Assembly (NCBI GenBank): GCA_030654395.1
Contig: JAURXM010000132.1
Coordinates: forward strand, 248,001 to 312,000
DNA length: 64,000 bases
Direction of reading: 5' to 3'
From: Aquabacterium sp.
GTDB taxonomy: Bacteria; Pseudomonadota; Gammaproteobacteria; Burkholderiales; Burkholderiaceae_C
Part shown: piece by piece, positions 47,215 to 55,585 of the stretch
How positions within the stretch are numbered: position 1 is the first letter of the stretch
Layout of the letters: every line of letters starts with the position of its first letter
Notes under the pieces: model-generated
Databases searched by the model: none
The model's input: the letters and a program-made list of their open reading frames with translations, nothing else
What the model was told of the DNA's origin: nothing
Made by a program: the position numbers and the translations under genes

Positions 47215-48339
47215 TCAGCCATGCTTGGCTTGCATGTCCTCTGCCATGTGCTTGTGTGGGCTGCTGGGGAAGGAGTGACGCAAGATGCGCCACAGCACTT
47301 GGCCAAACTGCTTGGGCATCGAGCCCGTGTTGTAGATTTGGCCGTAGCGGGCGCAAAGTTCGCGCACCTGAGGGGCTAACTCTACGTAGCGGTTGGCAGG
47401 CAAATCGGGGAACAGGTGGTGTTCGATTTGGTGGCTCAAATTGCCCGTCATGACGTTGAGCAAAAAGCCGCCAGACAGATTGGCTGACCCGCGAACTTGG
47501 CGCAGACACCAGTGCCCACGAGATTCGCTCTTGATGACGCTCTTGGGGAAGGTCTCGACATCGGTCGTGAAGTGGCCGCAGAAAATCACCGAGTACGTCC
47601 ACACATTGCGGATCCCGTTGGCGACCAAGTTGCCTGTGAACACAGTCAAGAATCCAGGTCCAGCCATCAAGGGGAAGAACACATAGTCCTTCAAGATCTG
47701 GCGCTTCATCTTGCGACGTGTGGGCTCAAACTGCCGACCCAAGTCCTTGGTGGAAATGCGCCCTGCAAACCAACGGCCCAAGCGCAGGTCTTGTACAGCA
47801 ACGCCCCACTGGAAGAGCAACGCGAAGATGAGTGCGTAAAGCGGTTGACCTAAACGAGCGGGTGACCAAGGTTGCTCTGGGAATAAACGCAGCACGCCGT
47901 AGCCCAGGTCGTCATCCATGCCGTGCACATTGGTGTAAGTGTGGTGACGGAAGTTGTGCGTCTTGCGCCAGCTGTCACTGGTGCCAACAATGTCCCACTC
48001 GAAGGTTTTGCCGTTGAACTGTGGGTCTGACATCCAGTCAAATTGACCGTGGATGACGTTGTGCCCCAGCTCCATATTGTCCAAAATTTTAGCAATGGCC
48101 AAACACGCGGTTCCGGCCAACCATGCTGCCGCTAACCAAGGTGCAGGCATGAAGGCGCCGACCAGCAGCAAGCCGCGACCGAGCACTTCGCTAAAACGAA
48201 CAGCCTTGAGGATGTTGCGGATATAGCGCGCATCGCGGTCACCGAGATCGGCCACGGTGCGCGCACGCATGGCGTCAATTTCAGCACCGAAGTGTTGGAT
48301 CTCGTCGGCGCTGAGGTGGCGGTGTTTGGATGAAGTCAT
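47215..48339 (-). CDS. fatty acid desaturase (DesB-like)
   Basis: 374 aa integral-membrane di-iron desaturase. The three histidine boxes are GHNVIHGQFD, THNFRHHTYTN and NLSHQIEHHLFP, and two pairs of hydrophobic segments separate them. The pairing with a ferredoxin reductase gene and a divergent DesT/FabR-like repressor matches the Pseudomonas desB-desC/desT system for aerobic acyl-CoA delta-9 desaturation; this is by analogy, and the position of the double bond is not shown by sequence. Convergent with glk, five bases away. Confidence 0.92.
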   Translation of the reverse strand: MTSSKHRHLSADEIQHFGAEIDAMRARTVADLGDRDARYIRNILKAVRFSEVLGRGLLLVGAFMPAPWLAAAWLAGTACLAIAKILDNMELGHNVIHGQFDWMSDPQFNGKTFEWDIVGTSDSWRKTHNFRHHTYTNVHGMDDDLGYGVLRLFPEQPWSPARLGQPLYALIFALLFQWGVAVQDLRLGRWFAGRISTKDLGRQFEPTRRKMKRQILKDYVFFPLMAGPGFLTVFTGNLVANGIRNVWTYSVIFCGHFTTDVETFPKSVIKSESRGHWCLRQVRGSANLSGGFLLNVMTGNLSHQIEHHLFPDLPANRYVELAPQVRELCARYGQIYNTGSMPKQFGQVLWRILRHSFPSSPHKHMAEDMQAKHG

Positions 48340-48353
48340 AGGACGTGGCCTTT

Positions 48354-49472
48354 TCAGAGGTCTAAGCTGATGTCAGAGTTGGCACGGCTGACGCACAAGC
48401 GCACAGCGGTGCCGGCCTCGGTATCCAGCTCGCCGGTGTTGATGTCTTGTGTGATGCCGCTTTGTTTGGTGCAGACGCATGTTTGGCAAATACCCATGCG
48501 GCAACCAGAGGCTGGGCTCAGACCTTGTTGCTCTAATGCAGTCAGCAAGGACATGCCGGAGGGTACTTCCAGTGTCCGACCACTTTGGAGCAAGCTCACA
48601 CGGACTGTGGTGGCAGCGGCAGGGTCAAGTGACGCAGGTGCGGACGGCGTAAAACCTTCAGCCATGAAGCTTTTGGCTCGATCGGTGGTCAGCGCACGGG
48701 CCGTGTCCACAAAGCCGCCGGGGCCGCATGCAAAAACCTGCTTGCCTGCTAAATCACCCGCCAGCTTGGTCAGTTGCTCCGCGCTGATCATGCCCTGTGC
48801 CTCATCGCTCAGGCATTGGGCCTCGTGGGTCAGGATGACTTGCAGCTTAAATCGTGGATGGCTTCGCGCCAGCTCACGCAACTCACGCACAAAGCACAAC
48901 TCGCCGCGTGTTTTGGCCCAATACAGCAAGGTCAGGTCAACGGGCATGCCCCGAGCAGCCAAAGCGCGGGTCAAACTCACGAAAGGCGTGATGCCACTGC
49001 CTGCAGCCAAAAACAACCAGTCGCCTTGCGGGTGGGGCGGTAGTGTCATTTCGCCAAAACACAGGCCCAACTCAAGCGCATCACCCACACGCGTTTTTTT
49101 GCACAAATGGGTGCTCAGTTTGCCGTTGTCTACACGTTTGATGGTGATGTGGATACGGCCATCTGTACCTGGCACATTTGTGACACTGTAGCTGCGCGTG
49201 GTGCGCCGCCCGTTCACCTCGGCGCTGACGTTGATGTGCTGGCCGGGCTTGACTGGCCCACAGTGGCGATTTGGCTGGAGCACCAAAGTCACCGTGTCTA
49301 CCGCCTCAACGCGCCGCTCGATGACCCGTGCCAGTGGTCGAGCCCAAGACCAAGCAGGGTTGATCAGCCCAGCCCAGAAGTCGAAAACAGAGGGGTCGAT
49401 CAGAGGCGCAACCACGCGGGCCAAGGGGCCCATCGTGGGTGCGACAGCGGCGGAAGTACGGGTGGTGGACAC
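48354..49472 (-). CDS. ferredoxin-type NAD(P)H reductase, electron donor for desaturase (DesC-like)
   Basis: 372 aa from GTG 49472, preceded by GGAG. FAD-binding RSYSVTNVP, NAD(P)-binding AAGSGITPFVSL and ACGPGGFVDTA, then a C-terminal plant-type 2Fe-2S domain with GCRMGICQTCVC and a later RLCVS cysteine. It should pass electrons from NAD(P)H to the desaturase 14 bases downstream. The frame extends to 49523 but that part covers the divergent promoter; an ATG at 49433 is another possible start. Confidence 0.92.
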   Translation of the reverse strand: MSTTRTSAAVAPTMGPLARVVAPLIDPSVFDFWAGLINPAWSWARPLARVIERRVEAVDTVTLVLQPNRHCGPVKPGQHINVSAEVNGRRTTRSYSVTNVPGTDGRIHITIKRVDNGKLSTHLCKKTRVGDALELGLCFGEMTLPPHPQGDWLFLAAGSGITPFVSLTRALAARGMPVDLTLLYWAKTRGELCFVRELRELARSHPRFKLQVILTHEAQCLSDEAQGMISAEQLTKLAGDLAGKQVFACGPGGFVDTARALTTDRAKSFMAEGFTPSAPASLDPAAATTVRVSLLQSGRTLEVPSGMSLLTALEQQGLSPASGCRMGICQTCVCTKQSGITQDINTGELDTEAGTAVRLCVSRANSDISLDL

Positions 49473-49505
49473 TGAAAAGGCGCTCCAAAATCTAACTTGT
49501 ATGCA

Positions 49506-49535
49506 GTATACGCAACGGCGCACGTTTGTCTATAC
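49506..49535. promoter_or_regulatory. candidate DesT/FabR-like operator
   Basis: GTATACGCAA (49506-49515) and TTGTCTATAC (49526-49535) form an imperfect inverted repeat with half-site GTATAnnCAA. It lies in the divergent region between the reductase (start 49472) and the repressor (start 49588), where the operator should be. Confidence 0.45.
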
Positions 49536-49587
49536 AGTTGTGCATTAATTGGTGCAGCTATGATGGATCACCTTATGATTGGTATCA

Positions 49588-50241
49588 ATGAGCACTAACC
49601 TGTCCCCTGTTCAGGTGGCCACTGCTGGGCGCAAGCCAATGATCTCCCGCGAGGACATCATTGCTGCAGCACTCAAGTTGGTTGGGCCGCACCGAAGCGT
49701 CTCAAGTCTGAGCCTGCGAGAAGTCGCGCGCGAGGCAGGTATTGCACCCAACAGCTTTTACCGGCAGTTCAGGGACATGGATGAATTGGCCGTGGCCTTG
49801 ATCGATTTGGCGGGGCAGTCACTGAGGCAAATCATCGGCGAGGCACGGCAAAGGTCACGCACTGACCTCAGTGTGGTGCGAGGCTCCATCGAGGCTTTTA
49901 TGGCGCAATTGCGCGCCGATGATCGTTTGCTGCACATCTTGTTGCGTGAGGGCACGGTGGGATCTGACGCCTTTAAGCAAGCTGTGGACAGGCAATTGGT
50001 CTACTTCGAAGACGAGTTGCGTTTGGATCTGATCCGCTTGGCTGAGGCCAACCACACCGGGCTGTTTGAGCCCGCCTTGACCTCTAAGGCCATCACGCGC
50101 TTGGTGTTCACCATGGGGGCCACCGCCATGGACTTGCCTGATGACAAGTACGCCGAGATGACCGAGCAGGTGGTGACCATGGTGCGCATGATTGTCACAG
50201 GCACACAGGTGCTGGGCGAATCCACCAAGTCGGTGCGCTGA
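49588..50241 (+). CDS. TetR-family repressor of fatty acid desaturation (FabR/DesT-like)
   Basis: 217 aa. The HTH reads SVSSLSLREVAREAGIAPNS then FYRQFRDMDELAVALIDLAG, very close to FabR of enterobacteria, and the C-terminal domain has the same length. FabR and DesT sense the saturated/unsaturated acyl-CoA ratio. Divergent orientation to the desaturase operon makes that operon the obvious target. ATG 49588 is used; a TTG at 49579 would add three residues. Confidence 0.88.
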   Translation: MSTNLSPVQVATAGRKPMISREDIIAAALKLVGPHRSVSSLSLREVAREAGIAPNSFYRQFRDMDELAVALIDLAGQSLRQIIGEARQRSRTDLSVVRGSIEAFMAQLRADDRLLHILLREGTVGSDAFKQAVDRQLVYFEDELRLDLIRLAEANHTGLFEPALTSKAITRLVFTMGATAMDLPDDKYAEMTEQVVTMVRMIVTGTQVLGESTKSVR

Positions 50242-50371
50242 GTGTTGCGCACCAACACGGTGCAATAAAGCCATGCTGCAGCTCAACACACTAGGCGCAA
50301 GGTGCTGGCACACTCTGTGCTCACTGACAAGTGACGCCAGCGACTGAGATCACCCGCAACAGGGCACCAAT

Positions 50372-51805
50372 ATGCGATTTTTTGATGAAATGAACGCGAC
50401 AAGCACCGACTTGCGTGAGCACTACAAAACCTATGGCCGGTGGCTGGGGCAGCAAACGAGTGAGTTGATGCGATCTCGCCGGGATGAGGCGGAGATGATT
50501 TTCCGCCGCGTGGGCATCACCTTTGCGGTCTACGGTGACAAGGACGAAGATGGCGCGGGCACAGAGCGTCTGATCCCATTTGATCTGATTCCTCGGGTGA
50601 TACCTGCTGCTGAATGGCGCGAGATGGAGCGCGGGCTGAAGCAGCGTGTCACGGCCTTGAATCGCTTCTTGGAGGACGTCTATCACGGCCAAGACATCCT
50701 CAGGGCAGGCATCATTCCCGCCGAGCCAGTCTTGAACAATGCCCAGTTTCGCAAAGAAATGCTGGGCCTGAAGGTGCCGGGCGGCATCTACTCGATGATC
50801 GCCGGTATCGACATCGTCAGGGCTTGCAACCCAGACGGCTCAGGCACTTACTACGTGCTTGAAGATAACCTGCGTGTGCCCAGCGGCGTGAGCTACATGC
50901 TGGAGAACCGCAAGATGATGATGCGGCTCTTTCCAGAGTTGTTTGCCGAGCACCGTGTGGCACCCGTGGCGCACTACCCGGATCTGCTGCTCGATACCTT
51001 GCGTGCCATGGCGCCGACCAATGTGAATGAACCCACGGCCGTGGTGCTCACGCCAGGGTCAAGCAACGCGGCCTACTTTGAGCATGCGTTCTTGGCGCAG
51101 CAGATGGGCATTGAGCTGGTTGAAGGCCAGGACATGTTCGTCAAGGATGACTTTGTCTACATGCGTACCACGCGTGGCCCGCAGCGCGTGGACGTGATCT
51201 ACCGCAGGCTGGATGACGACTTCATGGACCCGGAGGCCTTTCGCAAAGACTCTACGCTGGGTGTGGCTGGCCTGTTGCGCGCCTACCGTGCGGGTAACGT
51301 GACGCTGGCCAACGCGTTTGGTACGGGCATTGCCGATGACAAGTCAATCTACCCGTATGTGCCCAAGATGATTGAGTTTTACTTGGGCGAAAAACCCATT
51401 TTGCAAAACGTACCCACACATGTCTGCCGAGACAAAGGTGATCTCAAGTACGTGCTGGATAACTTGTCTGAGCTGGTTGTCAAAGAGGTGCATGGTGCAG
51501 GTGGCTACGGTATGTTGGTTGGGCCTGCATCGACCAAGGCCGAGATTGAAAGCTTCCGCCAAGCCTTGCTGGCCAACCCAAGCAACTACATTGCCCAGCC
51601 CACGCTGTCGCTCTCGACGTGTCCCACCTTTGTGGAGTCCGGCATTGCGCCGCGTCACATTGATCTGCGGCCCTTTGTGCTGTCTGGCAAAACAGTGCAG
51701 ATGGTGCCAGGCGGCCTGACGCGCGTGGCCCTGAAAGAGGGCTCGCTGGTTGTCAACAGCTCACAAGGTGGTGGCACCAAAGACACCTGGGTGTTGGAAG
51801 CCTGA
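50372..51805 (+). CDS. circularly permuted ATP-grasp protein (DUF404/DUF407)
   Basis: 477 aa. Domain features include IPFDLIPRVIPAAEW, YYVLEDNLRVPSGVSYMLENR, ADDKSIYPYVPKMIEFYLGE and LVVKEVHGAGGYGM, the typical signature of circularly permuted ATP-grasp type 2 proteins. These are predicted to ligate a carboxylate to an amine, possibly on a peptide. The partner alpha-E protein follows 26 bases later. The transglutaminase-like and proteasome-like genes often found with this pair are absent from the window. Confidence 0.93.
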   Translation: MRFFDEMNATSTDLREHYKTYGRWLGQQTSELMRSRRDEAEMIFRRVGITFAVYGDKDEDGAGTERLIPFDLIPRVIPAAEWREMERGLKQRVTALNRFLEDVYHGQDILRAGIIPAEPVLNNAQFRKEMLGLKVPGGIYSMIAGIDIVRACNPDGSGTYYVLEDNLRVPSGVSYMLENRKMMMRLFPELFAEHRVAPVAHYPDLLLDTLRAMAPTNVNEPTAVVLTPGSSNAAYFEHAFLAQQMGIELVEGQDMFVKDDFVYMRTTRGPQRVDVIYRRLDDDFMDPEAFRKDSTLGVAGLLRAYRAGNVTLANAFGTGIADDKSIYPYVPKMIEFYLGEKPILQNVPTHVCRDKGDLKYVLDNLSELVVKEVHGAGGYGMLVGPASTKAEIESFRQALLANPSNYIAQPTLSLSTCPTFVESGIAPRHIDLRPFVLSGKTVQMVPGGLTRVALKEGSLVVNSSQGGGTKDTWVLEA

Positions 51806-51831
51806 CCTTTAAGAAACCGGAGATTGAACCC

Positions 51832-52788
51832 ATGTTGTCGCGTACTGCTGACCACCTTTTTTGGATGTCGCGCTATATGGAGCGTGCCGAAAACACCGCA
51901 CGTCTGCTCGATGTCAACTACCAAACATCGCTGCTGCCGCAGTCCAGCGAATCTGCCATGCAAGGCTGGCAAGGCTTGTTGAGTATCAGCGAGTTGATGA
52001 ATGAATACCTGGCCAAGTATGACAACATCAACGCACGTGACGTGATGGCGTTCATGGTCACTGACGCCAGCAACCCGTCCAGCATCCTGAATTGTTTGCG
52101 TGCTGCCCGTGAAAATGCACGTGCTGTACGTGGCGCCTTGACCACCGAGGTCTGGGAGACCATGAACCAGACGTGGTTGGAGTACACCCGGTTGATCAAG
52201 ATCGGGGCGTGGGTCAAGGACCCTGCTGATTTGTTCGAGTGGGTGAAGTTTCGCTCGCACCTGTCACGTGGCGTGACACTGGGCACGATGCTGCAAGACG
52301 AGTCGTTTCACTTCCAACGGATAGGCACGTTTCTGGAGCGGGCCGACAACACAGCACGTTTGTTGGACGTGAAGTTCCATGCGCGTAATACCGAGTTTTT
52401 TGGCTCAGGCGTGGGCAACGAAACCAAAGAGGTCGACTTTTACCACTGGTCTGCCGTGCTGCGCAGCGTATCGGCCTTTGAGGTCTATCGCAAGGTATAC
52501 CGCAATGTCATCCGACCAGAGAAGGTGGCCGAGCTGTTGATACTGCGGGCCGAAATGCCGCGCTCACTGGTCTATTGCATGGCCGAGGTGGTGAACAACC
52601 TGCGAGCCGTGGCCAATGACCAAAGCCATGAAACGCTGCGCCGCGCAGGGCGGCTGAGTGCTGACTTGCAGTTCAGCCGCATTGATGAAATCACGGCCAC
52701 GGGCTTGCATGCTTATTTGACGCAATTCTTGGACAGGGTCGGTGACTTGGGTTATGGCATCAGCCGTGACTTTTTGATGCGTGCTTGA
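51832..52788 (+). CDS. alpha-E domain protein (DUF403)
   Basis: 318 aa, all-helical. It begins MLSRTADHLFWMSRYMERAENTARLLD, the DUF403/alpha-E signature, with an internal repeat of the same motif (FHFQRIGTFLERADNTARLLD). Conserved partner of the preceding ATP-grasp protein, thought to act with it in peptide synthesis or modification. The last 29 bases overlap the convergent DUF599 gene. Confidence 0.92.
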   Translation: MLSRTADHLFWMSRYMERAENTARLLDVNYQTSLLPQSSESAMQGWQGLLSISELMNEYLAKYDNINARDVMAFMVTDASNPSSILNCLRAARENARAVRGALTTEVWETMNQTWLEYTRLIKIGAWVKDPADLFEWVKFRSHLSRGVTLGTMLQDESFHFQRIGTFLERADNTARLLDVKFHARNTEFFGSGVGNETKEVDFYHWSAVLRSVSAFEVYRKVYRNVIRPEKVAELLILRAEMPRSLVYCMAEVVNNLRAVANDQSHETLRRAGRLSADLQFSRIDEITATGLHAYLTQFLDRVGDLGYGISRDFLMRA

Positions 52789-53440
52789 GTGGGGTAACCC
52801 GGTCCATCTGCCACAGCACGATCACCAAGCCGACGGAGGCCATTGGGCCGATCAAGGGGTGCACGATCGACACAACAACAGGTGCCACCATCAGCAAAGC
52901 ACGCAGCCCAAAGCTGTAAAGCACGCCAGCTTGCCTGACATGGGCGACGCCCACAGGCAGCCATTGCCGGCGTGCGGCTGAGCCCACAGGCATGGCGCTG
53001 ATGAAGCTGGCGTGGCTGAAGTAGCGCACAGCCATGGTCGAGCAGACCAGCGCAGCAAACAAGGTCGACATCAGCAGCAGTTCCATCACCAAGCGCGGGC
53101 TGATCGTGGGCCACTGCACGTCGTTAGGGCCAAAGGTGGCGTGCAGTTGGGTGGCTGTCAGTGTGATGGCCCCCATCAAGCCCAAAGTGGCTGTGGTGGC
53201 GGTGAGTGTGGCGGACATCATCGCATTGCGCAGTGTTTGCACAGCGACAATCTCTGCGCCGGGGTGTTCACTGCTGGCGAGCATCCACGCCTCACGCAGG
53301 TCGGCGTGTGCAGAGCGTGCGAACTGCTCAGGCTTGCCTTGGTATCGCCTGCGTTGGATCAGTTCATACGCCAGAACAATGAGCAAGGTGGCGGCCTCAG
53401 CCAACCAGACCATGATGTCTGTAGGCAGCATGCTGTTCAT
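52760..53440 (-). CDS. DUF599 membrane protein
   Basis: 226 aa with four hydrophobic segments and the typical DUF599 features QTLRNAMMSATLTATTATLGLMG and YFSHASFISAMPVGS. Function unknown. It is coupled by ATGA to the YeeE/YedE gene upstream and so belongs to the bigR operon, suggesting a role near sulfur transport or stress. Confidence 0.85.
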   Translation of the reverse strand: MNSMLPTDIMVWLAEAATLLIVLAYELIQRRRYQGKPEQFARSAHADLREAWMLASSEHPGAEIVAVQTLRNAMMSATLTATTATLGLMGAITLTATQLHATFGPNDVQWPTISPRLVMELLLMSTLFAALVCSTMAVRYFSHASFISAMPVGSAARRQWLPVGVAHVRQAGVLYSFGLRALLMVAPVVVSIVHPLIGPMASVGLVIVLWQMDRVTPLKHASKSHG

Positions 53441-53850
53441 TTGTGCTTCTCCAGTTGATCAAAGATGACCATGCCCAGCAGCATGGCACCGATGAACAGC
53501 ATGGCTGGGCGTTGTCCGTTCCCAAGTGCCACCAAGGCTGGGCCGGGGCAATAACCAGCCAAGCCCCAGCCGATGCCAAACATGATGTTGCCCACGACAA
53601 GGCGGCGGTCAATATGTGACGCTGTCGGCATTTTTAAGGGTAGACCCAGCAGTGATGTCTGGCGCTTTTTGATGCCATGAAACCCGATCAACCCGACTGC
53701 GATGGCGCCAGCCATGACCAAGGCCAGAGACGGATCCCATTGACCAAAAAGATCCAAGTAGCCCAGTACCTTGGCCGGGTTGGTCATGCCAGACAAAATC
53801 AAGCCTAGGCCAAAAACCAGCCCCGAGATGAGTGCGGTGAATATCGACAT
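53437..53850 (-). CDS. YeeE/YedE-family half-transporter (PmpB-like)
   Basis: 137 aa, four membrane segments. GLVFGLGLILSGMTNPAKVLGYLDLFG and NIMFGIGWGLAGYCPGPALVALG carry the conserved cysteine/GxxxxGxCPGP segment of this sulfur-transport family (thiosulfate-type TsuA relatives). It pairs with the preceding 144-residue half, together making one eight-segment transporter. Probably moves a reduced sulfur compound. Confidence 0.9.
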   Translation of the reverse strand: MSIFTALISGLVFGLGLILSGMTNPAKVLGYLDLFGQWDPSLALVMAGAIAVGLIGFHGIKKRQTSLLGLPLKMPTASHIDRRLVVGNIMFGIGWGLAGYCPGPALVALGNGQRPAMLFIGAMLLGMVIFDQLEKHK

Positions 53851-53860
53851 GTTGACCCCT

Positions 53861-54295
53861 TTAGATGTTGATCAGGTGGCGTATCACGTAGACGGTGGCA
53901 AAGCCCGAGCCCATGAAGATCAGCGTGGCCACAAGTGAGCGCGTCGATAGCCTAGACAGGCCGCAGACGCCGTGCCCACTGGTGCAGCCTGATCCATAGC
54001 GCGTGCCCAGCCCGACTGTCAAGCCGGCGATGATCAGCGTGCTGTCGCTGGCCATGACCTGCACGCTGGGCATCGGGGCGACCCATGCGTAGAGCCATGA
54101 TGAGACCAGCAGCCCACCGATGAAGGCTGCACGCCAAGCGATATCACCCTGAGTCGGTTTGAGCAATCCGCCCAAGATGCCGCTGATGCCCGCAATGCGG
54201 CCATTGAGCCACGCCAGCTTCACGGCGGTTAAACCAATCAGCAGGCCACCTGCTAGGGCTGGCCATGGGGTAAATGCAGTCCAGTCGATCGTCAT
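53861..54295 (-). CDS. YeeE/YedE-family half-transporter (PmpA-like)
   Basis: 144 aa, four membrane segments. GLLIGLTAVKLAWLNGRIAGISGIL and GTRYGSGCTSGHGVCGLSRL are the hallmarks, with the two cysteines likely handling sulfur. GGAG in the 3' end of bigR serves as ribosome-binding site for ATG 54295. Its partner gene follows after 10 bases. Confidence 0.92.
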   Translation of the reverse strand: MTIDWTAFTPWPALAGGLLIGLTAVKLAWLNGRIAGISGILGGLLKPTQGDIAWRAAFIGGLLVSSWLYAWVAPMPSVQVMASDSTLIIAGLTVGLGTRYGSGCTSGHGVCGLSRLSTRSLVATLIFMGSGFATVYVIRHLINI

Positions 54296-54297
54296 AC

Positions 54298-54624
54298 TCA
54301 GTCTCCTTTGGGGCAGTACAGCTGATAGAGCAATTGCAAGATAGCCAGTGTGTTGGCATCCGCCACGCTGTAGAAAATGTGCTTGCCTTGTCGGCGTGTG
54401 TTGACCAAACCCTCTTGCCGCAGCACGCTCAGTTGTTGCGACAGGGTCGGTTGTCGGATGTTGAGCAAAGCTTCCAACTCACTGACGCAATGCTCGCCTT
54501 GTGTCAGTTGGCACAGCAGCAGCAAGCGGTCTTCGTTGGCGAGCAGCTTCAGGGTGCTGACAGCACTTGATGCGGCGGCGCGAAGTTGCACGGGGTTGGT
54601 GCTGATCAATGTGTCGTCATTCAT
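54298..54624 (-). CDS. ArsR-family sulfide/persulfide-sensing repressor (BigR/SqrR-like)
   Basis: 108 aa winged-helix protein with the DNA-reading segment CVSELEALLNIRQPTLSQQLS. Cysteines at 38 and 104 are 66 residues apart, the spacing of the sensing pair in BigR and SqrR; an extra Cys46 lies beside them. No metal-site ELCVCDL motif is present. It heads the transporter operon and is divergent from the persulfide-dioxygenase-like gene, matching known bigR loci. Confidence 0.92.
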   Translation of the reverse strand: MNDDTLISTNPVQLRAAASSAVSTLKLLANEDRLLLLCQLTQGEHCVSELEALLNIRQPTLSQQLSVLRQEGLVNTRRQGKHIFYSVADANTLAILQLLYQLYCPKGD

Positions 54625-54663
54625 GTTGACATTAGTTTATAAAAAGATATATTATTTGTCAAC
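54625..54663. promoter_or_regulatory. overlapping divergent bigR/persulfide dioxygenase promoters
   Basis: GTTGACA (54625-54631) and TGTCAAC (54657-54663) are perfect inverted copies that provide -35 boxes on both strands. On the plus strand TTGACA (54626-54631) is 16 bases from TATATT (54648-54653). On the minus strand TTGACA (54662-54657) is 15 bases from TATAAA. The two core promoters occupy the same DNA. Confidence 0.6.
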
Positions 54664-54673
54664 ATATTATTTG
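54649..54673. repeat. direct repeat, candidate BigR box
   Basis: ATATTATTTG occurs at 54649-54658 and 54664-54673, a 15-base period, in an AT-rich region overlapping the divergent promoters. BigR boxes are AT-rich, so a bound repressor would block both promoters. Confidence 0.5.
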
Positions 54674-54695
54674 AATCTCACCAAGGACACGCACC

Positions 54696-55574
54696 ATGAG
54701 TCTGCACACGACACCCCACGGCACGGTTGAGGCGTTCTTTGACCCCGCCACATGGACGGTCAGCTATTTGGTGGTCGATCCCGAGACGCGTCAAGCGGCC
54801 ATCGTCGACCCCGTGCTTGACTTTGATGTCAAAGCGGGGCGCACCAGCACCACCTCGGCGGATCAGATTTTGGCGCGGGTGGCTGAACAGGGCTTGAGCA
54901 TCAGCTGGATTTTGGAGACCCATGCCCACGCCGATCACCTGTCTGCGGCTGCCTACATCAAGGCCAAGGTGGGCGGTCAAATCGCCATAGGTAGACGTAT
55001 CCAACAGGTGCAAAAAACCTTCAAAGCGCTGTTCAATATGGAGAGTGATTTCGTGCCTGATGGGCGGCAATTTGATCACCTGTTTGATGACGATGAGGCA
55101 TTCAACATTGGCTCGCTCAAAGCCCAAGCACTGGCCGTGCCGGGCCACACACCTGCGGACATGGCCTACATGGTTGATGGCGTGGTGCTGGTGGGGGACA
55201 CCTTGTTCATGCCGGACGTGGGCACAGCGCGGGCCGACTTCCCTGGCGGTGATGTGCGGGCGCTGTACAGGTCGATCCGGCGTTTGTTGGCTTTGCCTGG
55301 GGACACGGCCTTGTTCGTTTGCCACGACTACCCGCCAGCAGGGCGTGAGCCGCGCTGGCTCACCACGGTGGCCGATCAGCGTGCCCACAACATCCACGTG
55401 CACGATGGCGTGAGCGAGGACGCTTTTGTGGCCATGCGTCAGGCCCGCGATGCCAGCTTGGAGATGCCCACGTTGATCTTCCCGTCTGTGCAAGTCAACG
55501 TGCGAGCAGGCGAGATGCCGCCACCTGAGGATAATGGTCTGCGCTACCTCAAAATACCCCTGAATGCGCTGTGA
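54696..55574 (+). CDS. MBL-fold persulfide dioxygenase-like protein (Blh)
   Basis: 292 aa. THAHADH (metal-binding HXHXDH), the second His in AVPGHTPADM and VGDTLFMPDVGTARADFPGG follow the pattern of Blh and ETHE1, which oxidise glutathione persulfide to sulfite. AAGGA lies about eight bases before ATG 54696. The divergent bigR-like gene would repress it until sulfide or persulfide appears. No rhodanese domain is fused. Confidence 0.93.
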   Translation: MSLHTTPHGTVEAFFDPATWTVSYLVVDPETRQAAIVDPVLDFDVKAGRTSTTSADQILARVAEQGLSISWILETHAHADHLSAAAYIKAKVGGQIAIGRRIQQVQKTFKALFNMESDFVPDGRQFDHLFDDDEAFNIGSLKAQALAVPGHTPADMAYMVDGVVLVGDTLFMPDVGTARADFPGGDVRALYRSIRRLLALPGDTALFVCHDYPPAGREPRWLTTVADQRAHNIHVHDGVSEDAFVAMRQARDASLEMPTLIFPSVQVNVRAGEMPPPEDNGLRYLKIPLNAL

Positions 55575-55585
55575 ACGCGCTTTGA

